DNA of 64,000 nucleotides from Rhizobium favelukesii (GCF_000577275.2 NZ_HG916855.1:1674001-1738000), one strand, 5' to 3'; shown: positions 36,717 through 46,905, counted from the stretch's first letter. The notes: generated by a model from the sequence alone, not told the origin. A program made the numbers and translations.

Positions 36717-37619
36717 TTGGCCGATATTCGACTTTTAGTGGACTGCAAAAACAATCTCGGCGAGGGCCCTGTCTGGGACGTTCGCGAACAGCGCCTTTAC
36801 TGGGTGGACAGCACTGCGGGAGAGATATGGTCGTGCAGTGAAGACGGAAACGATGTTCGCACCTTTTATGTCCCGACCTACGTCGGCTCCATGGCCCTCC
36901 GTGAAAGCGGTGGCGCTGTTCTGGCACTCGCCAGTGGATTTGCCCTGTATGAGTTCGATACCCAGAAGATCGAGATCGTTGGAAATCCGCTGGCTGACCA
37001 ACCCGACTATCGTTTCAATGATGGAAAGGTCGATCGAAGCGGCAGGTTTTTCGCAGGCTGCATGGGGTACGACTTTGATCCGCTTGATGTGACTATCCCT
37101 AAAAAGCCCTCCGGCAACGGATCGCTCTACCGCTTGGATCCGGACCTTCGCATTACTCAGGTGGACTCGGGGTTCATCTGCTTCAATGCGCCGTGCTGGA
37201 GCCCGGACAATCAGACGTTCTATTGCGGTGACTCCGAGCACAGGGCCATCTGGGCGTACAATTACGATCTCGAAACGGGCGACGTCCGCGACAAGCGTCT
37301 CTTCATTTCTGATGCGGGCTACGTCAGCACGGTCGACGGTGCGACCGTCGACTCCGACGGCTTCATCTGGAACGCGAAGGTTCTTGGCGGCCGGATCGTC
37401 CGCTACCGGCCGGACGGTGTCATCGACCGCGTAATCGTGGTTCCGGTCCGAAACGTGACGAGCATCATGTTTGGTGGTCCCGATCTGGACATTCTTTACT
37501 TCACGAGCATGGGACGCCCGATGCGTGGCGTCCCGCAAAAGGAGCCCGGTGCCGGCGGGCTGTTCGCCATTCATGGTCTCGGGGTCACAGGACTTCCCGA
37601 GACCCGGTTCGCCGGTTGA
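36717..37619 (+). CDS. SMP-30/gluconolactonase family lactonase (second module)
   Basis: A 300-residue SMP-30-type lactonase with the typical start LGEGPVWDVREQRLYWVD (metal-binding Glu), RFNDGKVDRSGRFFAGCMG (Asn/Asp), NAPCWSPDNQTFYCGDSEHRAIWAY and VDGATVDSDGFIWNAKVLGG (Asp). It is closer to the classic senescence-marker/gluconolactonase branch than the copy at 10276. The start is TTG at 36717 with GGGAGG upstream. Opening a sugar lactone formed by the preceding SDR is the inferred role. Confidence 0.92.
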   Translation: MADIRLLVDCKNNLGEGPVWDVREQRLYWVDSTAGEIWSCSEDGNDVRTFYVPTYVGSMALRESGGAVLALASGFALYEFDTQKIEIVGNPLADQPDYRFNDGKVDRSGRFFAGCMGYDFDPLDVTIPKKPSGNGSLYRLDPDLRITQVDSGFICFNAPCWSPDNQTFYCGDSEHRAIWAYNYDLETGDVRDKRLFISDAGYVSTVDGATVDSDGFIWNAKVLGGRIVRYRPDGVIDRVIVVPVRNVTSIMFGGPDLDILYFTSMGRPMRGVPQKEPGAGGLFAIHGLGVTGLPETRFAG

Positions 37620-37655
37620 CCGGCAGTTTGAAATCAAAACGAGGATGACGCTGAA

Positions 37656-39071
37656 ATGACCATCACTGCCGACCTTTCGCAGCAACTTGCCGAATTCGCC
37701 GCAAACACCAGGTTCGCCGATATGCCGCCTGCTGCGGTCGAAGCCGCGAAGAAAAGTGTCCTGGATACGATCGGCGTCATGCTTGCTGCGAGTGGCATGG
37801 AGCCTGCTGTCAGACCGATCATCGAACTGGTTCAGGAAAGCGGCGGCAAGGGCGAGGCAACCATTTTTGGATACGGTGACCGCGTTCCGGCTGGCGCTGC
37901 GGCCTTTGCCAACGGCGCGCTCGCGCACGGTCTCGACTTTGACAGTCAGACGCCATGGGGAGCGCACGCCGACAGTTCGATCGTTCCGACAGTGCTCGCA
38001 CTGGCGGAACTGCGCGAGAGTGTGACCGGGGAGGAGCTGATCACCGCGGTCGCCATCGGGCAGGAGATTTTCATTCGCCTTCGCTGCAATGTCGGTTGGC
38101 ACATGGACTGGAACCTCTCGACGGTCGTTGGCTGCTTCTCCGCGACGGCGGCAGGCGGCTCGCTCTTCAAGCTCGACGCGACGCAGCTGGCCAACGCCCT
38201 CGGCATCGCCAGCCTCCAGTCCAGCGGTACGATGGAACAGATTTTCGGGCTCGGTAGCGACCTGAGGGGCATGTACGCCGGGTTCAGCTCGCAGGCGAGC
38301 GTCAACGCCGTCAGGCTTGCTGCCCGCGGGATGACCGGTATCCGCAACCTCTTCGAAGGCGAGGCGGGGGTCTTCAAAGTCTATTTCAAGGGTGAGTACG
38401 ACCGCGACAAGATGGTCGCCAACCTCGGCAAGGAATTCCTCAGCGGTGGAATGACCTACAAGTACTGGCCTGCCGTCGGAAACGCCCACACCTACATTCA
38501 CGCGGCGATCGAGTTGATGAAGGAAAACGACGTGGCGCTGGATCAGGTAACCGAGGTGAAGGTCTTCGTCGGTGACTTCCAGCAGAGGATGTGCTCGCCT
38601 TTGGCGGAGCGGCAGGTTCCAAACACGCTTGTCGATGCGAAGTTCAGCCTGCCGTTCCTTGTCGCCCTCGCATTGGCAAAAGGGCAGATGGAAGTGGGGG
38701 ACTTTACGAGCGAAGCGCTGAAGGATCGGACCGTCCTCGCCTTGGCCCGCAAGGTCGTGCCGGTCCCCGACAGCAGCTACAACTGGACGTCCAAACTGCC
38801 CGACGGAAAAATCGAAGTCTTGCTCGCAGATGGCACCAGCGTCTCGCGTCTTGGATCGAGGGTGCCGGGGTCGGTAAAGCTGCCGATGACCTGGGAGGAA
38901 CTCTTCCACAAGTTTGGTTCCTGCGCACGTGCCGCAGTCTCACCGCTCTCGGCCGACAGGATTTCCGAACTTTGCAACTCGCTGAAGACACTCGAAACCG
39001 TCCGTGACGTCCGGGAGATAGTCGCGACAGCCGTTTCCAACTTCGACGTCGCACACAAAAAGTCCGCATAG
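37656..39071 (+). CDS. MmgE/PrpD family protein (second module)
   Basis: A 471-residue MmgE/PrpD protein, paralogue of the one at 12068: both have LGVxLAASGMEPAV, AxANGALAHxLDxDxQTPWG, LRCNVxWxxDWNLSTV and DLRGMYAGFS. Reaction unknown; the family contains dehydratases, decarboxylases and epimerases of small carboxylic acids. It follows the SMP-30 gene by 36 bases and precedes a TctC gene by 84 bases. Confidence 0.93.
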   Translation: MTITADLSQQLAEFAANTRFADMPPAAVEAAKKSVLDTIGVMLAASGMEPAVRPIIELVQESGGKGEATIFGYGDRVPAGAAAFANGALAHGLDFDSQTPWGAHADSSIVPTVLALAELRESVTGEELITAVAIGQEIFIRLRCNVGWHMDWNLSTVVGCFSATAAGGSLFKLDATQLANALGIASLQSSGTMEQIFGLGSDLRGMYAGFSSQASVNAVRLAARGMTGIRNLFEGEAGVFKVYFKGEYDRDKMVANLGKEFLSGGMTYKYWPAVGNAHTYIHAAIELMKENDVALDQVTEVKVFVGDFQQRMCSPLAERQVPNTLVDAKFSLPFLVALALAKGQMEVGDFTSEALKDRTVLALARKVVPVPDSSYNWTSKLPDGKIEVLLADGTSVSRLGSRVPGSVKLPMTWEELFHKFGSCARAAVSPLSADRISELCNSLKTLETVRDVREIVATAVSNFDVAHKKSA

Positions 39072-39115
39072 CCCGCGACGCGGGTTTCTCCCGGGGACGG
39101 CGGACCCGTCGCGGG
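39072..39115 (+). terminator. GC-rich hairpin between PrpD and TctC genes
   Basis: CCCGCGACG at 39072-39080 pairs with CGTCGCGGG-type sequence ending at 39115, with an extra base bulge. It lies right after the PrpD stop. No U-run is present, so it may be an intercistronic stability element that raises the relative level of the binding protein message. Confidence 0.4.
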
Positions 39116-39155
39116 ATATCGAAACAGCCATGTATCTCAATGGGAGGAGAACAGC

Positions 39156-40148
39156 ATGCCAAGCTTTGAAATCACGAGACGGAGGTTCCTCATGACCGGA
39201 GCGGCAACCGCCGCAACCCTTGCAGCGTCTGGTCCAGCCTGGGCGGCCTACCCGGATAAGCCAGTAAAGTGGATCGTGGGTTTTCCTCCCGGTGGAGCTA
39301 CTGACACTGTCGCCCGCCTCGTCGGCCATTCAATGTCGGAGGCGCTTGGAAAACCGATCGTCGTCGATAATCGTCCGGGCGCGGGTAGCTCGGTCGGGGC
39401 GACGGCTTTGGCCGGCTCTCCCGCGGACGGTTACACCGTGGGAAGCGCTGACAACGGGACGCTGATCATCAACCCGGTGGTCTATCCAAATATCCAGTAC
39501 GACCCTGACCGCGACTTCCGCGCGGTGGGCATGTATGCGGGGATCAATCTCCTGCTTTGTGTTCCGAGCAGCTCGCCGATTAAAACTGGTGCCGAATATC
39601 TGGAAAAGGCCAAGGGCGCTTCCGAGCCTCTGCTTTATGCCAGCCCGGGGATAGGGACGCCCCTCCACCTCGCAATGGAGCGTTTGGCCCGCGATGCGAA
39701 AGTTAACCTCAAGCATGTCGCCTACAAAGGTATGGCACCTGCGCTAAACGACGTCTTGGCGGGTATCGTCGATAGCATTGTGATCGATTACACGACGGCA
39801 AATTCCCAGATCAAGGACGGCAAAATCCGCGCGATCGCGGTCTTCTCGGAAAAGCGCCTGACGGTGCTTCCGGACGTTCCAACGATGGCGGAGCAGGGCG
39901 TGTCCGGCTTCTCGGCTGGGGCTTGGCATTCGCTGATCGTGCCCAAGGCCACGCCGGATGACGTGGTCGCTACTCTGTCTCAGGCACTCGGCAAGGCTTT
40001 GCAGGACCCGTTGGTGAAGACCCGCTATGCCGAGCTTGGTCTCGACATGCCTCCGAGCGACCCCGAAACCATGGCTCAGCGATGGGCAAGCGAGAAAGCC
40101 ACCTGGCAGCCTCTGATCCGTTCGCTGAACATCAAGCTCGATGGCTGA
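39156..40148 (+). CDS. Second TctC-type periplasmic binding protein
   Basis: A 330-residue Bug/TctC binding protein. A twin-arginine-like start (TRRRFLMTGAATAATLAASGPAWA) precedes AYPDKPVKWIVGFPPGGATDTVAR, with IVVDNRPGAGSSVGATALA and LPDVPTMAEQGVSGFSAGAWHSL. No TctA or TctB accompanies it, which is common: extra binding proteins share one transporter. It could use the TctAB encoded at 29-31 kb. GGGAGGAG precedes the ATG at 39156. Confidence 0.93.
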   Translation: MPSFEITRRRFLMTGAATAATLAASGPAWAAYPDKPVKWIVGFPPGGATDTVARLVGHSMSEALGKPIVVDNRPGAGSSVGATALAGSPADGYTVGSADNGTLIINPVVYPNIQYDPDRDFRAVGMYAGINLLLCVPSSSPIKTGAEYLEKAKGASEPLLYASPGIGTPLHLAMERLARDAKVNLKHVAYKGMAPALNDVLAGIVDSIVIDYTTANSQIKDGKIRAIAVFSEKRLTVLPDVPTMAEQGVSGFSAGAWHSLIVPKATPDDVVATLSQALGKALQDPLVKTRYAELGLDMPPSDPETMAQRWASEKATWQPLIRSLNIKLDG

Positions 40149-40253
40149 ATTCAAATGGTATGTCCGCTCACGCCACACGGACTCAGAACGGGCGTTAATC
40201 GATCTCGTGCGTTGCCGGTCAGCCATCTCAGGAACAACACCATGAACGCCGGA

Positions 40254-40379
40254 TCGCGCCGGCAGGCAGATGCTAAAGCTTCCGAAATTGCGAGCGTGGC
40301 GCTCTGCCTCGCAGGTTATGAGGCGAGCTTCGTCCATGGGTCGGTCTATACCGCTGATGGGGGGTGGCTCATCCGATGA
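40254..40379 (+). pseudogene. C-terminal SDR remnant
   Basis: About 40 codons matching the end of a short-chain dehydrogenase: SEIASVALCLAGYEASFVHGSVYTADGGWLI, where functional enzymes have EEIASVALWLASDEASFVTGSVYTADGGW. No upstream SDR sequence is visible between it and the TctC gene. It is what remains of a gene lost by deletion, probably another SDR of the module. Confidence 0.7.
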
Positions 40380-40568
40380 GCATGCCGGGCACGTGGTCAG
40401 CGAATGAATCTATGCCGTCGCCGGTCGCTTGTTCTCGCGTCCGATTGATGAGCGTGTTCGATAACCGTTAGCAAGATATCGCACCTAATCATCTTTTTCA
40501 GCCGCGCTACGTTGGAAGGCGGCGTTTCTCGGAATGCGCCAGGCCATCAGCAACGAATGGAGCTGGAG

Positions 40569-41207
40569 ATGAGAGATCACTCACATTTGGAACTTTCCCG
40601 TCGAGACTTGCTTGTCTCCTCGGCGGCGGCACTCGCCGTTACTGGAGTTGCTGCAAAAGGGGCAGCGGCACAATCCTCGGGGAAAGAAATGAACTTCAAC
40701 ACAACCGTCTCCTTCAAGGTGAACGGCGAGATGCGCGATCTCGAGGTCGACAATCGTACGACCTTGCTCGATGCCTTACGCGAGCACCTTCATCTGACAG
40801 GCACGAAGAAGGGTTGCGATCACGGCCAGTGCGGCGCATGCACTGTGATGGTGGACGGACGTCGGATCAATTCCTGCCTGACATTGGCTGTCATGCACGA
40901 GGGTGACGAGGTCACAACCATCGAAGGCCTCGGACAGCCCGGCGACCTTCACCCGATGCAAGCCGCATTCGTTAAACACGACGGCTTCCAGTGTGGTTAC
41001 TGCACCCCCGGACAGATCTGTTCCTCTGTGGCGGTGTTGGAAGAAATCAAATCGAATATTCCCAGCCACGCGACCCCAGACATCTCGGCAAAGGTTGAAC
41101 TCACCGCTGCGGAAGTCAGGGAGCGCATGAGCGGAAACATCTGTCGATGCGGCGCGTACTCCAACATTCTCGACGCAATCTCTGAAGTTGGGGGGATCAA
41201 AGCATGA
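40569..41207 (+). CDS. Periplasmic aldehyde oxidase, iron-sulfur subunit (PaoA-like)
   Basis: A 212-residue protein carrying two [2Fe-2S] clusters. A twin-arginine signal ([17 protein letters not shown]) is followed by a plant-ferredoxin-type cluster ([14 protein letters not shown] and C in INSCLTL) and the helical-domain cluster ([10 protein letters not shown] and ICRCGAYSN). This is the small subunit of PaoABC/YagTSR-type molybdenum aldehyde oxidases, which oxidise aromatic and other aldehydes in the periplasm. GGAG directly precedes the chosen ATG at 40569. Its stop overlaps the next start by four bases. Confidence 0.92.
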   Translation: MRDHSHLELSRRDLLVSSAAALAVTGVAAKGAAAQSSGKEMNFNTTVSFKVNGEMRDLEVDNRTTLLDALREHLHLTGTKKGCDHGQCGACTVMVDGRRINSCLTLAVMHEGDEVTTIEGLGQPGDLHPMQAAFVKHDGFQCGYCTPGQICSSVAVLEEIKSNIPSHATPDISAKVELTAAEVRERMSGNICRCGAYSNILDAISEVGGIKA

Positions 41208-42154
41208 GACCCTTCACCTATGAACGTGCCACAACGGTCGAGGCGGCAGCGACAGCAGCAGCAGCCAATCCGGAAGCGAAATTCATCGCTGGCGGGACCA
41301 ATCTTCTGGACTTGATGAAGCTCGAAATCGAGCAGCCGACGCATCTCATTGACGTAAACGGCATTGGCCTCGATAAAATTGAACCGACGTCCGAAGGGGG
41401 CCTGCGCATCGGCGCTTTGGTCCGCAACACCGATCTGGCAAGTGACCCAACCGTCCGCCGGGATTACGGTTTGGTTACGCGCGCTCTTGTCGCTGGGGCA
41501 TCCGGCCAGCTGCGCAACAAAGCCACTACGGCAGGCAACCTCCTGCAACGCACACGCTGTCCGTATTTCTACGACACCAATCAACCCTGCAACAAAAGGC
41601 AGCCGGGAAGCGGGTGCTCGGCGCTGGGCGGGTTCTCCCGCCAGCATGCGGTCGTCGGAAGTAGCGATTCCTGTATTGCCACTCATCCCAGCGATATGGC
41701 TGTCGCGATGAGGGCGCTCGACGCGACCGTCGAAACTGTCAAGGGCGACGGCAGCACTCGCGCAGTGCCGATCGCAGACTTCCACCGGCTGCCAGGCGAT
41801 ACACCCCACGTCGAGACGGTGCTTGAGCCGGGTGAGTTCATAACTGCAGTTACGCTGCCCAAGCCGATTGGCGGCAAGCATATCTATCGCAAAGTGCGCG
41901 ATCGCGCCTCTTACGCGTTTGCGCTCGTATCCGTCGCCGCAGTGATCCAACCGGATGGAACCGGCCGCGTTGCTGTCGGCGGCATCGCTCACAAGCCATG
42001 GCGGACAGCGTCAGGGGACCAGCAGCTGAAGAGCGGGGCAAAAGCCGCGAGCGCAGCACTGCTCGCCGACGCACGCCCGACGGAGCAAAATCGCTTCAAG
42101 GTGACCCTCGTGGAACGAACGATCGGCGCGGTGATCGCAGAGGCAAGGGGATAA
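41204..42154 (+). CDS. Periplasmic aldehyde oxidase, FAD-binding subunit (PaoB-like)
   Basis: A 316-residue FAD subunit of the xanthine dehydrogenase family. FAD-binding loops are [11 protein letters not shown] near residue 30 and [13 protein letters not shown] near 107. The insertion [21 protein letters not shown] supplies the extra cysteines that bind a [4Fe-4S] cluster in PaoB-type subunits. It overlaps the PaoA-like gene by ATGA and is followed six bases later by the molybdenum subunit. Confidence 0.92.
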   Translation: MRPFTYERATTVEAAATAAAANPEAKFIAGGTNLLDLMKLEIEQPTHLIDVNGIGLDKIEPTSEGGLRIGALVRNTDLASDPTVRRDYGLVTRALVAGASGQLRNKATTAGNLLQRTRCPYFYDTNQPCNKRQPGSGCSALGGFSRQHAVVGSSDSCIATHPSDMAVAMRALDATVETVKGDGSTRAVPIADFHRLPGDTPHVETVLEPGEFITAVTLPKPIGGKHIYRKVRDRASYAFALVSVAAVIQPDGTGRVAVGGIAHKPWRTASGDQQLKSGAKAASAALLADARPTEQNRFKVTLVERTIGAVIAEARG

Positions 42155-42159
42155 CGACC

Positions 42160-44357
42160 ATGAAATTCGACACACCAGCAATCAACAATCCCATCGATCA
42201 AATGAAGGTCGTCGGACAGCCCATCCCCCGCATTGACGGGCAACTGAAGACGACCGGCGAGCGATGTATGCCTATGAGTGGCATGATCCGAAGGTCCCCT
42301 ATGCCTACGGTTATCCAGTCGGTTCCTCGATCGCTAAGGGCCGTGTCCGGTCAATGAACACCGATGCCGCAAAGCGGTCCCCCGGCGTTCTGGCGGTTGT
42401 CACGACTCTGGACGTGGGCAAGCGCGAAAAGGGCAAGTTCAACACGGCCAATCTCTTCGGAGGCGATGAAGTCCAGCACTACCACCAGGCCGTAGCGGTA
42501 GTTGTCGCCGAAACCTTCGAGCAGGCGCGCGCTGCGGCTTCACTCGTGAAAGTCGACTACGAAACCGCGGCGGGCAGTTTCGACCTGGCGAAGGCCAAGG
42601 ACAGCGCCGTCAAGCCCGACGAGAAGCAGCAGCCCGACACAGCCGTCGGCGACTTCGAGGGAGCCTTCAAGAACGCCACCGTGACCTTAGACCAGTCCTA
42701 CACCACGCCCGACCAGTCCCACTCGATGATGGAGCCGCACGCTTCGATCGCCGCCTGGGATGGCGATAAGGTGACTGTGTGGACCTCCAGCCAGATGATC
42801 GATTGGTGGCGATCCGATCTCGCGACTACACTTGGTATCGACAAGGACAATATCCATCTGATGTCGCCGTTCATCGGCGGCGGGTTCGGAGGCAAGCTAT
42901 TTCTGCGAGCCGATGCCGTGCTCGCCGTGTTCGGAGCGAAGGCCGCAGGCAGACCGGTAAAGGTTGCGCTTCCGCGTCCTTTTGTGGCGAATAATACGAC
43001 GCATCGGCCGGCGACGATTCAGCGTATTCGCATCGGTACGACTCGCGATGGAAAGATCACCGCGATCGCCCATGAGAGCTGGTCGGGCGACCAACCAGGC
43101 GGTCAGCTGGAAACGGCTGTCAACCAAACGAGGCTACTTTACGCCGGCGAGAACCGCATGACGGCGATGAGGTTGGCGACACTCGATTTGCCGGAAGGCA
43201 ATGCTATGAGAGCGCCGGGCGAAGCACCGGGTCTCATGGCTCTCGAGATCGCAATCGACGAGATCGCCGAAAAGGTGGGCGTCGACCCTGTCGAGTTTCG
43301 TATTCTCAACGATACTCAGGTCGATCCCGAGAAGCCGGAGCGTCCGTTCACCCAAAGGAATTTGGTGGGTTGCCTCAAGCTCGGCGCGGAACGGTTCGGC
43401 TGGAACCAACGCGGCAAGCCGGGCTCTCGACGGGAAGGGAATTGGCTCATTGGCTTCGGTGTTGCAGCCGCGTTCCGGAACAACTTGCTCCTCCCGTCGG
43501 CGGCACGGGTTCGACTCGGGGCGGACGGGATCGCAACAGTCGAAACCGACATGACGGATATCGGGACCGGTAGCTATACCATCATCGCGCAGACGGCGGC
43601 GGAGATGTTGGGCCTCCCGGTGGATCGGGTGGCCGTTCAACTTGGCGACTCCCGCTTTCCGATTTCGGCGGGTTCGGGTGGGCAGTTCGGTGCGAACTGT
43701 TCCACCTCAGGCGTGTATGCCGCGTGCGTGAAGCTCCGTGAGGCGGTCGCGCAGAAGCTCGGTTTCAACACCGATGACGTTGTATTCGAGAACGGACAGG
43801 TACGATCGGGAAACCGTTCGGTCGCACTCGCCGACGCAGCCGGTCCCGATGGGCTGGTAGGCGAGGACAATATGGAATGGGGCGATCTGGCCGAAACCCA
43901 TCAACAGTCGACCTTCGGTGCCCATTTCGTGGAGGTCGGCGTCGACGTCGCGACGGGTGAAACACGCATTCGGCGCATGCTTGCAGTCTGCGCCGCCGGC
44001 CGAATCCTCAACCCCATCACCGCGCGCAGCCAGGTCAACGGGGCCATGACGATGGGCGTGGGCGGTGCCCTATCTGAGGAGCTGGCGGTCGATACGAAGC
44101 AAGGCCTCTTCGTAAACCACGATCTCGCTGGCTATGAAGTCCCCGTCCACGCCGACATTCCACATCAGGAGGTGGTTTTCATGGACGAAGCAGATCCAAT
44201 GTCGTCGCCGATGAAGGCTAAAGGCGTAGGCGAGCTTGGGCTTTGTGGTGTTTCGGCGGCCGTCGGCAACGCGATTTACAACGCCACCGGGGTGAGGGTG
44301 CGTCACTATCCGATGACCCTCGACAAGATCATACGCGGGCTGCCGGATGTCGCGTGA
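42160..44357 (+). pseudogene. Periplasmic aldehyde oxidase, molybdenum subunit (PaoC-like), one frameshift
   Basis: The large catalytic subunit, which binds the molybdopterin-cytosine dinucleotide. The N-terminus MKFDTPAINNPIDQMKVVGQPIPRIDGQLKTTGE lies in one frame (42160-42261) and the rest (MYAYEWHDPKVPYAYG to the end) in another. One base missing near 42262 (GAGCG where GAGGCG restores TGEAMYAYEW) explains it. Visible cofactor motifs are FIGGGFGGK, RAPGEAPGLMALE and the catalytic Glu in KAKGVGELGLCG. Corrected length is about 732 residues, normal for the family. Confidence 0.87.
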
Positions 44358-45305
44358 CGACATTGCCTCCATTCCGGATATCTATCCGCACGAGGTCGGC
44401 GAAGCTGGCACAAGACCGACGCCGGTTCGATCGCTGCTAACTGATGATATGGAAGAAATATTTCGCTTTGCGACACGGGAGCTTGCACAGGGCAGGGTGG
44501 CGCTTGCCACCCTGGTCGAAATCCGGGGAGGAGCCGCCCACGCACTCGGCTCCCATGTCGCCATTGCGACCGATGGACGTTTCTGTGGCTATGTGTCTGG
44601 CGGCTGCATAGAGGCAGCGGTTGCTTCCGAGGCTCTCGACGCGCTCAGCCAAGACAAAGACCGGGAGGTTAGGTACGGAGAAGGCTCGCCCTTTTTCGAT
44701 ATTGTCCTGCCATGTGGTGGCGGAATCACGGTGTCGATACAGGTGCTGCGCGACGCTCAGGTGCTAAGCCAGGTCCTTACGGAGCTTCAGCAGCGCCGGT
44801 GTGCGGGCCTGCGGTATACGAGGTCAACAGAACAGCTTGAGATGGTCGAACCGCCGGCAAGGGCAGGCTATGTCGATGGCTGCTTTTCAACAATTTATCG
44901 GCCCCGCACGCGTGTTGTGATCTCGGGTCAAAGCGTTGAGGCCGAGCTCGTTGCTGCTCTCGCCAATTCATCCGGGTATGAGGTCGTCACGTACACGAAG
45001 AGAGAAAGATACCTGCCCGATATCGATCATTGTACCGCCGTGGTTCTTCTCCATCACGACCTCGAGGCGGAGCAGGCGCTTCTCCACGCAGCACTGCGCT
45101 CGAACGCGTTTTACATCGGTGCGTTGGGAAGCACTCGCACTCACCGCAAAAGGGTCGATAGGCTCGACAGCTCCGGGTTCACGAAGGCGCAAATCCATGG
45201 ATAAAAGCGCCGATCGGTGTGTTCGGACCCGCTCGCGACGCCAGTTCACTTGCCCTTTCCATCCTGGCTGACGTTGCAGCTCGCCGCTTGTCCATCTACG
45301 CGTGA
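44347..45305 (+). pseudogene. xdhC: XdhC-family molybdenum enzyme maturation protein, frameshift near the end
   Basis: XdhC proteins insert sulfurated molybdenum cofactor into xanthine dehydrogenase-type enzymes such as the aldehyde oxidase upstream. Marks are ATLVEIRGGAAHALGSHVAIATDGRFCGYVSGGCIEAAV, LPCGGGITV, and YIGALGSTRTHRKRVDRL. The frame stops early at 45204. One missing base near 45196 restores the conserved ending IKAPIGVFGPARDASSLALSILADVAARRL up to 45305 (about 319 residues). It overlaps the end of the PaoC-like gene. Confidence 0.83.
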
Positions 45306-45655
45306 CGCACTATTGCACCGATCGAGAATGCGCCAGGTTCGGTTGCGGTCGTGGTCCGCAATCGACGTCGAGATCGGCGTGAGCGCGAAGATAGACATCG
45401 ATACCACTGAGCAACTTGTCGCTTTCGGCGGGCAACTGGAAGCCGACTGATCTTTGGCATCTCTTCTTGGCGCTACGCGTATTCTCTCTCGATTGATGAA
45501 ATAACCTCATAACGTCAAACGGTTGCGGGCTCTAATCCTGGCCTGTCGTCTTTGCTATCTGTTGTCTGGCCGCCTCCGTATGCTCCGGAGCGAGCGGTTT
45601 GCTCACTTCTTGACTCGTTCGGTGGGGAGGACCGGCAACGAAAGGATTTATTTGA
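45306..45655. other. Gap with possible nucleotidyltransferase remnant
   Basis: Codons 45307-45450 on the plus strand read DALLHRSRMRQVRLRSW and end in IDIDTTEQLVAF, which recalls the C-terminal DIDTPEDL of MobA/MocA-type molybdenum cofactor nucleotidyltransferases often encoded with XdhC. Only this piece is present, so it would be a remnant; the match is weak. The rest, up to the P460 gene, holds its promoter and nothing else I can identify. Confidence 0.3.
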
Positions 45656-46129
45656 ATGCCACGTAAGACCTTTGCGAGCTTGGCCTGGTTTGTCGTTGCC
45701 GGCTTAGTCGTTTTCGTGGTCGGCTATTTTTCCGGCCCAGTTATCAATGAAACCACGCCAGCTATCGCAGCAGAAAACGCCGTTACCTTTCCTCCCTTGG
45801 ACAAACTTGTCCACTACACCACGGTGCGGAGGGGCGTGACACGAGAACATATGCTGACAAACCCCGAGGCGCTCGCGGCGATCAAAGCTGGCCAGCCTGT
45901 GGCAGTCGGCACGCATGTGGTTCTAGTCGATTTCCAGAGTGATGTGCTGCACCGCTACCTCGTCGCGCAGAAAATGGGCGAGGGCTCGGCCGATTGGGCG
46001 TATCAATGGTTCTGGCCGGACAAGTCCATCAAGGCCGACGAGAACGTAGCGCAGTGCTACTCGTGCCATCGTTCGCGCGAGGATCGCCAGTTCATGTTCA
46101 CGTTCACCGACGCGCTGTCGTTGAAGTGA
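45656..46129 (+). CDS. Cytochrome P460-like haem protein
   Basis: A 157-residue exported protein. A membrane anchor or signal (LAWFVVAGLVVFVVGYFSG) precedes a domain with VHYTTVRRGVTREHMLTNPEALAAIKAGQPVAVGT and a single c-type haem site CYSCH near residue 138. The order matches the cytochrome P460 family, small periplasmic haem proteins that oxidise hydroxylamine or act on other small substrates. It overlaps or abuts the membrane protein gene that follows, so the two may work together in electron transfer. Confidence 0.8.
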   Translation: MPRKTFASLAWFVVAGLVVFVVGYFSGPVINETTPAIAAENAVTFPPLDKLVHYTTVRRGVTREHMLTNPEALAAIKAGQPVAVGTHVVLVDFQSDVLHRYLVAQKMGEGSADWAYQWFWPDKSIKADENVAQCYSCHRSREDRQFMFTFTDALSLK

Positions 46130-46155
46130 ATAGGCACAGGGGCGTGTCATTCCCC

Positions 46156-46905
46156 ATGTTCAAAAGCTTTCTTTTGCAGCGCGTGATGCTGCCGTCGTTG
46201 ATGCTCGCGCTGTTGCTTCTCTCGCTTGCCTACTGGTGGCTGGGCAACGTGCCCCATGAAGCCTTCGGAACCGGGCTCTTTACGTTCCTCTGCTGGCACA
46301 TCTACATGAACCGGACTTGGTTCAATAACCTGACGCGTGGGAAGTACGATGCGAGGCGAGCTGTCCGCGTGCTCCTCCATTTTGGTCTCATTGTAAACAT
46401 GGGTGTGCTGCTCGTCACCAGCGTGGTTATTTCCAAGTCGGTCTTTGCCTGGCTGCCCATCCCAGATTCTGTCTACCTCAGAGAAATACACTGGTTCGCT
46501 GCCTACTGGGTCATCATCGTCACCGGCATCCACGTGGGCCTGCATTGGGAGCGTTTGCGAACGAGCTTACTGAACTTTTTGGGTGTCAGACAGACGAACC
46601 CGGTATTGCGAGCCGTCCTCCTGGCGATGGGCGCTGCCTTTGCCTTGCAGGGCACGGCGAGCTTTCGGACCCTTGGCGTCTCGACGAAGCTGACGTTCAA
46701 TTACAGCTTGGATTTCTGGGACTTTACCGCCTCCGTCACGCCGTTCTTCGGTCATTGGCTGGCAGTGTTTACGCTGCCCGCCATTATCACCCACGTGCTG
46801 ATGGCGATCTGGAGAATGACGAGGCGAAGACATAGGGGCGTTGAGGAAACTCAAGATCGATGGCGCAACGCGTCGAGCAACGCAGCGAATGCGGGCGAGG
46901 ACTGA
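46156..46905 (+). CDS. DUF4405-like membrane protein, cytochrome b561 style
   Basis: A 249-residue protein with about five membrane segments. Histidines in pairs (FLCWHIYMNRTWFNNL, LLHFGLIVNMGVLLVTS, EIHWFAAYWVIIVTGIHVGLHWERL) are spaced as in haem-b-binding DUF4405/cytochrome b561-like proteins, so a quinol-to-periplasm electron path is plausible. A GTG start near 46126 overlapping the P460 stop is an alternative to ATG 46156. The last codons overlap the convergent LysR gene by 55 bases. Confidence 0.75.
   Translation: MFKSFLLQRVMLPSLMLALLLLSLAYWWLGNVPHEAFGTGLFTFLCWHIYMNRTWFNNLTRGKYDARRAVRVLLHFGLIVNMGVLLVTSVVISKSVFAWLPIPDSVYLREIHWFAAYWVIIVTGIHVGLHWERLRTSLLNFLGVRQTNPVLRAVLLAMGAAFALQGTASFRTLGVSTKLTFNYSLDFWDFTASVTPFFGHWLAVFTLPAIITHVLMAIWRMTRRRHRGVEETQDRWRNASSNAANAGED

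Noticed and set aside
36735..38909. A 724-codon open frame on the minus strand
   Set aside because: It is the antisense of the SMP-30 and PrpD genes, which have clear families; the open frame is a by-product of high GC third positions.
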